Shown here: positions 59,037 to 64,000 of the stretch, piece by piece
Position numbering within the stretch: the first letter of the stretch is position 1
How the letters are laid out: the number at the start of each line of letters is the position of its first letter
Assembly: GCF_023516455.1 (NCBI RefSeq)
Contig: NZ_JAMGBA010000001.1
Span: 1,116,001 to 1,180,000, forward strand
Length of the DNA stretch: 64,000 bases
Source: Sphingomonas caseinilytica
GTDB lineage: Bacteria; Pseudomonadota; Alphaproteobacteria; Sphingomonadales; Sphingomonadaceae
Direction: 5' to 3'
The notes under the pieces: model-generated
The model's database searches: none
The model's input: the letters and a program-made list of their open reading frames with translations, nothing else
Told to the model about the DNA's origin: nothing
Position numbers and translations under genes: made by a program

Positions 59037-59906
59037 CTAGGCCGGAACCGAAGCGACGATCTTTGTCCCGCGCTTCATCCGCCGGATCGCAAAGCGCCCG
59101 CCGAGCCGTTCCACACGGTGCCGCATTCCTAACAGCCCGACGCCATGAGACTCTTCGAGATCATGATCCAGCGGGATGCCGACGCCGTCATCGCGTACGG
59201 TCAGTTCGAGAACGCCGCCGCGCAGCGTCAGGCCCATCTGTACGTGGAACGCCTGGGCGTGCCGGTGAACGTTCAGAAGCGCCTCTTGCGCGATCCGAAG
59301 TAGGGCCAGTGCGACCTGCCCCGAATGAGCGACGCTGTCGGGGATCGACGTGAAATTGATCCTGAGCCCCGTCCGGTTCGCGAAGCCCCGGGCCAGGGAT
59401 CGAAGGGCCGGGCCGAGGCCTTCACGGCCAATCTCGGCGGGATAATGGGTGAACGAAAAGGCGCGGATCTCGCGGTCGATTTCCCGAACCGTGCCTTCGA
59501 TTTCGTCGAGCAAGGAACCTTGCGCCGACGCCCCATGCACTTCCCGAAGTCTGGCAATCTCCAGCCTGAGCGCAAGCAACAGCTGGCCGGTGGAATCGTG
59601 CAATTCCCGGCCAAGCTTCAACCGCTCATTCTCCTGCGCCCGAAGACAGCTTTCAAAATATTGCGATCGCTCGGCCGAACTCAGGTCGGAAACATATGCA
59701 CCGACGAAATGATTCCGCCGGCCGGATTGGACCGTTCCAATGCCAGTCGATCCCCATCCATGCGGGTCGGAATGCGGAATCTGGGGCACGCCGAGGGTGT
59801 CATATTTTTGTGTAACGGTGAACAGATCGCCCTGATCTTCGGCTTCACCTACGCAATGGGGCTCGGGAAACCCGGACGCTCCAATCAGATCTGCGTGCCC
59901 ATCCAT
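59037..59906 (-). CDS. NarX-like sensor histidine kinase (HisKA_3)
   Basis: 289 aa; the start is uncertain because the N-terminal ~75 residues match nothing I know and the true start may be further in. The HisKA_3 dimerisation helix contains L-G-R-E-L-H-D-S-T-G-Q with H103 as the phosphorylation site. The ATPase domain has L-R-I-A-Q-E-A-L-L-N-V-H-R-H-A and V-R-D-D-G-V-G-I and G-V-G-L-L-G-M. No transmembrane segment is visible, so it is a cytoplasmic sensor. It is convergent with the NarL-type gene, an unusual but not rare arrangement for a pair. Confidence 0.85.
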   Translation of the reverse strand: MDGHADLIGASGFPEPHCVGEAEDQGDLFTVTQKYDTLGVPQIPHSDPHGWGSTGIGTVQSGRRNHFVGAYVSDLSSAERSQYFESCLRAQENERLKLGRELHDSTGQLLLALRLEIARLREVHGASAQGSLLDEIEGTVREIDREIRAFSFTHYPAEIGREGLGPALRSLARGFANRTGLRINFTSIPDSVAHSGQVALALLRIAQEALLNVHRHAQAFHVQMGLTLRGGVLELTVRDDGVGIPLDHDLEESHGVGLLGMRHRVERLGGRFAIRRMKRGTKIVASVPA

Positions 59907-60351
59907 TCGACAACGCCCCCCGCTGCCATTTTGAACTCGCCTAAGGTCGATTACGCATTGGCTACGCTACACAACAGGGGGTTCCGAGCTCACCCTGATT
60001 TCTAACTCAGGTTATACCCCGCTTTATCCACAGAGTCATGGAGAATCCGATCAGGAAAAGCCGGAGGCACTCAGGTTTTGGAGCAGTGAGCGGCTCAGCT
60101 TAATCCGCAATAGAATCAGCCATTTCTGCCATTTTTTGGAAGCCTGAGAAACTCTAAACCCTTGGGCGTCGAAGATCGGCCATCGCGGGATTCCATCCGC
60201 CACTCGTCGAAAATTGGCCGCTACGAACCGATGTGGCCGAACTTCAGCAAAAATGCGCGCGCCCGAGTCGGTAATTTCGCCTTAAATTCCAATGAAGCAG
60301 CGACCGCCGGACCCTCCTGTCCGACGGCCGCCGCAGCAGAGTTATTGTTGG
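59907..60351. other. Non-coding region upstream of the sensor kinase
   Basis: 445 bases between the kinase start and the stop of the second DUF3313 gene. It includes GTTATACCCCGCTTTATCC at 60011-60029, another relative of the cluster motif. No coding sequence is convincing on either strand; short open frames here lack Shine-Dalgarno sites. Confidence 0.5.
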
Positions 60352-61047
60352 TTAGTTCTGGACGCCCGTCAGGTCCTGGAGCCGCTCACGTGCGCCGTCG
60401 GCGAATTCGCGCGCAACCGCCTTGACGGTTTCCTCTGTGCCGAGCGTAGCCGGGACGTCGAGCGGATCCGGATGGCGCCGCCGAACCGCGGCAAGCAACA
60501 GCTCGTTGGTTCGAGCATCATAGAGCTCCACCGCGAACAGGACCGAACCCGTGAACGAACCACCCTTGCCAACCGCGCTCTTCAGTGCGCTGAGACCGAA
60601 ACCCATAGGCGTGACGCGCGTCGCGGTAGCGATCCCGCCCTTGGTCTTCGTCGCGCCGAGCAGCGTAACCTTCAGGCGAAGCGTGTCGGCCTGCGGACTC
60701 GGCGGGTTGGGGAATGACTTTGCCAGCTCCGACCGGAGCTCATTGGTGACGATTGATGCGAACTTCGCTCGATCGGCTGCCGGGATCCCGTCGAACTGGG
60801 CGTCAGCCCCGGTGTAGACCACGGTATTGTCGACGATTAGCGTCCGGTACTTGCCGAACACTTCGCGGGGCTGGGCATAGGTCCATGATTCGCTGTTAGC
60901 CTTGTCCTGCGTCATCTTGCTCGACGATTTGAGAGCGACCGGGGCACGATCCTTGGTCTGTGCAATCGCTGGATAAGCGCCGATTAGAAGCGTCGCTCCC
61001 AATATGCCGGTAGCGATGCCGCGGTATGAAGAACGACGAGAAATCAT
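60352..61047 (-). CDS. DUF3313 exported protein (copy 2)
   Basis: 231 aa with signal peptide (M-I-S-R-R-S-S-Y-R-G..., cleavage near A-I-A-Q). DUF3313 features: Y-R-T-L-I-V-D-N-T-V-V, F-A-S-I-V-T-N-E-L-R, L-R-L-K-V-T-L-L-G-A and V-L-F-A-V-E-L-Y-D-A-R. It is more distant from copy 1 than a recent duplicate would be. It ends ~445 bases ahead of the kinase gene and is on the same strand. Confidence 0.75.
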   Translation of the reverse strand: MISRRSSYRGIATGILGATLLIGAYPAIAQTKDRAPVALKSSSKMTQDKANSESWTYAQPREVFGKYRTLIVDNTVVYTGADAQFDGIPAADRAKFASIVTNELRSELAKSFPNPPSPQADTLRLKVTLLGATKTKGGIATATRVTPMGFGLSALKSAVGKGGSFTGSVLFAVELYDARTNELLLAAVRRRHPDPLDVPATLGTEETVKAVAREFADGARERLQDLTGVQN

Positions 61048-61181
61048 TGCCTGCTTCCTTCAACGCGTTCCCGCCAAACCGGCGGAATTGATCAGGAAGA
61101 ACCCTTGCACGCGGTCAGGCTGCGCTCCATCGGGACAAACCCCGACTTGTAGGCATCGGCGTCCAACTCGTTGACGTCAGT

Positions 61182-62408
61182 TCACTTGGCTTGGGCCGGC
61201 GGGCGATCCTCGAATCCCGGTGGATATTTCTTCCAAGCGCCACCGCTCTGCGCCGCCTGAATTCCAACGGCATAGAGCTCTCGCATATAGTTTGTGTCAA
61301 ACTCTTCGAGGTGCGGCGTGTTGAACGTCGGCGGAATATAGGTGAGGTTGAAATCGATGCCGTCGCGCTGGGTCGTCGTGTAGATCCGATAGAGATCGCC
61401 CACTCCCTGAGTGCGGGTCAGCGAACCGATCGCCCTTGCGGCAATCGACATGGTGCTCCTCTCGACGCTCGCCCAATCCACGTCCAGCCTGGCGTTGCGG
61501 ATGATGTAAAGCGTACGCTTGCGCTGGAGGTCGGCACCGGCCTGCGAAAGGTTTACCGACGGCGGATAGAAGAAGACCTGGGCCATCGTGCCGCCGTCAA
61601 CGTGCATTTCCTGATAGCGCGTCCCACCCACATTCACGTCGATCAGCACCGGCGGGAATGCCCCCGGAATGGAAGCCGATGCGAGCAGAATTTTGCGGAA
61701 CAACGGAATTGCGTTCGGATCCTTGCTGGCCGCGATGGCAGTCATGTTCCAGACCACGGGCTCCAGCGAATCCAGGTTGGCCGTGCCCACCAGCAATATT
61801 CGGCCCTTGGCATATTCGGCCGCGATTTCGTCCATCAGCTGCTGGTTGACATATGCCGCGATCGTATCCGCCAGCGGCCTGCTGTCCGCCATTGCGTCGC
61901 CAAGGACACCCTTGATCAGCCCGCGCTTCTTGAAAATGTCCTTCTGCGATGTCTGGGTGTAGACCCTCTCCAGCACATAGTCATATTTCGGGCCCAGGAA
62001 GGCGAAGGGAGCAATTAATGCTCCCGTACTGACGCCGGTTACCGCCTTGAATTCCGGTCGGGTACCTGCTGCGGTCCAGCCGTTCAACAAGCCGGCACCA
62101 TAGGCGCCATTGTCGCCGCCGCCTGAGATTGCCAGGAAGTTGACTGGCGGCAGCGGACCGCTTTGCCCCTGGCTGGCAAGCCACGCCTTTTCACGTTCCA
62201 AGGATGCACGTGCCGCAGCTTCAAAGCTGTCCGTTTCCCTCGTGACCAAAAAGCGGACCGGCTCGGTCGAAGTTCCCGGATCCGGAACCGCCCACGATGC
62301 AGCGGATTGGGGAACCGCCGGCAAGCGTTCCGGCGTGGAGCATCCGGAGATGCCGAGTTGCAGCGTCGCTGCAGCGAAGAGTCCGAGAGACCATGAGCGG
62401 AAGGCCAT
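61182..62408 (-). CDS. Patatin-like phospholipase lipoprotein
   Basis: 408 aa from the ATG at 62408 with GGGAG seven bases upstream; TTG/GTG codons at 62414/62411 are possible earlier starts. Lipobox L-G-I-S-G-C with Cys23. Patatin domain: oxyanion G-G-G-D-N-G-A-Y near 97, nucleophile G-V-S-T-G (S127), and the catalytic D-G-G in H-V-D-G-G-T near residue 265. The Ser/Asp dyad is complete, so lipase activity is likely at the outer membrane. Lipoprotein patatins with this order are common in alphaproteobacteria. Confidence 0.85.
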   Translation of the reverse strand: MAFRSWSLGLFAAATLQLGISGCSTPERLPAVPQSAASWAVPDPGTSTEPVRFLVTRETDSFEAAARASLEREKAWLASQGQSGPLPPVNFLAISGGGDNGAYGAGLLNGWTAAGTRPEFKAVTGVSTGALIAPFAFLGPKYDYVLERVYTQTSQKDIFKKRGLIKGVLGDAMADSRPLADTIAAYVNQQLMDEIAAEYAKGRILLVGTANLDSLEPVVWNMTAIAASKDPNAIPLFRKILLASASIPGAFPPVLIDVNVGGTRYQEMHVDGGTMAQVFFYPPSVNLSQAGADLQRKRTLYIIRNARLDVDWASVERSTMSIAARAIGSLTRTQGVGDLYRIYTTTQRDGIDFNLTYIPPTFNTPHLEEFDTNYMRELYAVGIQAAQSGGAWKKYPPGFEDRPPAQAK

Positions 62409-62412
62409 CACC

Positions 62413-62431
62413 AAGCTCCCTTAAGGAGCTT
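62413..62431 (-). promoter_or_regulatory. Hairpin that covers the patatin Shine-Dalgarno
   Basis: In the mRNA AAGCTCC-TTAAG-GGAGCTT forms a perfect 7-bp stem; its 3' arm is the GGAG that serves the ATG at 62408. Translation is therefore expected to depend on opening the stem. Confidence 0.55.
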
Positions 62432-62530
62432 CCAGCATTCCGCGCTGGCTTCCGATCATTCCATCAGGAGAAACCCCGAAGCACGATCATTCGGCTACGG
62501 ACCGTCCCGGCCGGGCCGGATTCAGCTTGA

Positions 62531-62818
62531 TCACTTGTCAGAAAGGAAGTGCATCAGCTGGGCCAGGGTCGCTTCCATCTGGTCCTGCATCTGACTGATC
62601 AGCTCATTTTCCCGCATATTCTCATGATCGAGCGGCTTGGAATAGCTGTCCGAAAAGGCATGCAGGTCGTCGGCGTCGAACACGCCCTTGGCAACGAGCC
62701 GTGCCAGGATGACCAGGAGACCGTTCGTGTTGGCGATATTGCCCGCTACCAGCGCTTCATCGACGATTGTCAGCTGGCGGTCGTCGTCGTCGGTGTCGTT
62801 TTCAATGGTGTCGCTCAT
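62531..62818 (-). CDS. Small acidic hypothetical protein
   Basis: 95 aa from the ATG at 62818, which overlaps the glycosylase stop (ATGA); a start at 62848 would lie inside that gene. The first 20 residues are acidic (N-D-T-D-D-D-D-R) and the rest is predicted helical with M-Q-D-Q-M-E-A-T-L-A-Q-L. No family recognised. Translational coupling to a DNA glycosylase is the only context clue. Confidence 0.65.
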   Translation of the reverse strand: MSDTIENDTDDDDRQLTIVDEALVAGNIANTNGLLVILARLVAKGVFDADDLHAFSDSYSKPLDHENMRENELISQMQDQMEATLAQLMHFLSDK

Positions 62819-63315
62819 CGCCCCAATGTGGCAGCTTCCGGCTGCCATGCAAGCGGTCCCAGCTCAATCCAGCGCTTCGCTTTCTCCGCAAACGAAAGGG
62901 TAAAGGCGGGACTGGACGACGGGAGATCGATCAGCTCCACCCCGGCCAGATCTCCGAGCGCCGCCCGTCCGATGCGCGCGGCGGTCTTCCCGTTGAAGGC
63001 GATCGCCCGGAGATCCGTGTGTTTGGCCGCATAGTCGCGAAGCTGGTTGGGAGTGGCTCCGCGGATCGCCCCGTCGAGACTTCCCGATCGGCTCGCTTCG
63101 CCGACGACGTCCCAAAGGGCGATGCGGCGCGCGGCCAGCCGGTCAAGCCGGTCGGCATAGCCAATAGCGTCCAGTTCCTCGCCGATCGAGTGGCCGAGTA
63201 GACGCCAGAACTGGTTTTGCGGATGAGCATAATAGCGCTGCGCCTTGAGCGACGCCTCGCCTGGCAAGCTGCCCAGGATCAGCAAGGTTGCATCGCCCGA
63301 ACCCGCGGGGGCCAT
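62815..63315 (-). CDS. Mug-type DNA glycosylase (hypoxanthine/uracil-DNA glycosylase-like)
   Basis: 166 aa from the ATG at 63315; the frame is open to 63726 but that would run across the divergent glycosyltransferase. Motifs: L-I-L-G-S-L-P-G-E-A-S-L-K-A-Q-R-Y-Y-A-H, then N-Q-F-W-R-L-L-G, and a late L-P-S-S-S-P-A. This is the UDG-superfamily pattern of DNA-deoxyinosine glycosylases. It should remove deaminated bases in base-excision repair. It is divergent from the glycosyltransferase, 72 bases apart. Confidence 0.85.
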   Translation of the reverse strand: MAPAGSGDATLLILGSLPGEASLKAQRYYAHPQNQFWRLLGHSIGEELDAIGYADRLDRLAARRIALWDVVGEASRSGSLDGAIRGATPNQLRDYAAKHTDLRAIAFNGKTAARIGRAALGDLAGVELIDLPSSSPAFTLSFAEKAKRWIELGPLAWQPEAATLGR

Positions 63316-63387
63316 GCTTCGCTTGCGTGTGATCGGCGCCTCCAATGGTTGCGGTCGAAGCTTTCCTGCCGCTAAGGGCAGGCGACC

Positions 63388-64000
63388 ATGAAGCCCGAAG
63401 AGCTCCGTATCGCCCTGTTCTCGGGCAACTATAATTATGTTCGCGACGGCGCCAACCAGGCGCTGAACCGGCTGGTCGGCTATTTGTTGCGCCAAGGCGC
63501 CCAGGTGAGGGTCTATTCGCCCACCGTCGAGCATCCGGCCTTTCCGCCGACCGGAGACTTGGTCAGCGTTCCTTCCGTTCCTATCCCGGGGCGGCCGGAA
63601 TATCGCTTGGCGGTCAGCTTGCCCGATCGGGTTCGCCGCGACATCGAAGCGTTCAATCCCAATGTCTTCCACGTAGCGGCGCCGGACATCGTCGCGCATC
63701 GCGCAGTCACCTGGGCGCGAAAGCACAATATCCCGGTGATCTCATCGGTGCACACGCGGTTCGACACCTACCTTCAATATTATGGGTTGAAGTGGCTGGA
63801 GCCGGCGGCGCGCGCGATCATGCGCCGCTATTACCGCCGCTGCGACGCCATCGTGGTTCCGGCCCAGTCGACGGCGGCCATCATGCGGGCACAGCGCATG
63901 AACAAGGATATCTCGATCTGGGCGCGCGGAGTCGACCGGACGCAGTTCAATCCCGAGCGACGAAGCCTCGAGTGGCGGCGTTCGCATGGCATCGGAGACG
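63388..64000 (+). CDS. GT4 glycosyltransferase, N-terminal part (runs off the window)
   Basis: The first 204 codons from the ATG at 63388 are present; the gene continues past base 64000. The sequence opens L-R-I-A-L-F-S-G-N-Y-N-Y-V-R-D-G and has P-E-Y-R-L-A, F-H-V-A-A-P-D, S-V-H-T-R-F-D-T-Y, V-V-P-A-Q-S-T and W-A-R-G-V-D-R-T-Q-F-N-P, the N-terminal Rossmann domain of GT-B, GT4 enzymes such as MgtA/SQD2-like mannosyl- or sulfoquinovosyltransferases. It probably builds glycolipids or lipopolysaccharide. The nucleotide-binding domain lies outside. Confidence 0.88.
   Translation, partial: MKPEELRIALFSGNYNYVRDGANQALNRLVGYLLRQGAQVRVYSPTVEHPAFPPTGDLVSVPSVPIPGRPEYRLAVSLPDRVRRDIEAFNPNVFHVAAPDIVAHRAVTWARKHNIPVISSVHTRFDTYLQYYGLKWLEPAARAIMRRYYRRCDAIVVPAQSTAAIMRAQRMNKDISIWARGVDRTQFNPERRSLEWRRSHGIGD

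Noticed and set aside
62815-63726. Long form of the DNA glycosylase starting at 63726
   Set aside because: It would run antisense through the start of the glycosyltransferase; the inner ATG at 63315 gives the normal family length.

Overview
The window looks like chromosomal DNA of a GC-rich alphaproteobacterium, most likely a sphingomonad (Sphingomonas/Sphingomicrobium-like). The signs are a respiratory complex I NDUFS4-type accessory protein, an octaprenyl-type polyprenyl synthase, a TonB-dependent receptor, twin-arginine-exported DUF885 peptidases, a tail of a PrsR/NtrC-type regulator, and high G+C third positions. Genus is an inference; no rRNA is present.

Layout. 0-6 kb: the end of a sigma-54 type regulator, then three tandem, closely spaced DUF885 metallopeptidase paralogues with Tat signals, then a tRNA-Arg(TCG). 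6-13 kb: a small Zn-motif protein, an ABC-F ATPase, two small exported proteins, a winged-helix/TPR membrane regulator and a TonB receptor that meets it head to head. 13-24.8 kb: housekeeping genes: an OmpR/EnvZ-like two-component pair, M13 peptidase, a REP-like hairpin, polyprenyl synthase, DUF411, L,D-transpeptidase, HrpB helicase, NDUFS4-like protein, metallophosphoesterase, UDP-GlcNAc 2-epimerase, tRNA-Glu(CTC).

24.83-40.43 kb is an integrated genomic island. It is bounded by a 48-bp perfect direct repeat of the 3' part of tRNA-Glu and carries a tyrosine integrase and an excisionase-like gene at its right end. Its cargo is a six-gene leftward operon with overlapping or nearly touching genes: a Type III-like restriction subunit (res), an adenine methyltransferase (mod), a small acidic protein, a predicted PD-(D/E)XK nuclease, a UPF1-like SF1 helicase, and a RelE-like/UvrD helicase fusion. 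This reads as a composite anti-phage defence system. The res start is a TTG whose Shine-Dalgarno is buried in a hairpin. Also on the island are a zinc-motif protein pair, an uncharacterised gene divergent from res, an HUH-like protein and a PC4-family protein.

40.4-50.7 kb: small exported and PilZ proteins, then a complete RND tripartite efflux operon with an upstream TetR regulator and two matching candidate operators, then a DcaP-like outer membrane channel. 50.8-55.3 kb: a second efflux operon (bestrophin-like DUF4239 protein, outer membrane lipoprotein, HlyD adaptor, DUF2955/FUSC-like permease) ending in a perfect terminator hairpin. 55.4-62.4 kb: a cluster of exported proteins (Gly/Arg/Asn-rich repeat protein, DUF2092, two DUF3313, patatin lipoprotein) around a NarL/NarX-like two-component pair; several of these have a similar GGGG...CCC motif upstream. 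62.5-64 kb: a small acidic protein, a DNA glycosylase, and the start of a GT4 glycosyltransferase that runs off the window.
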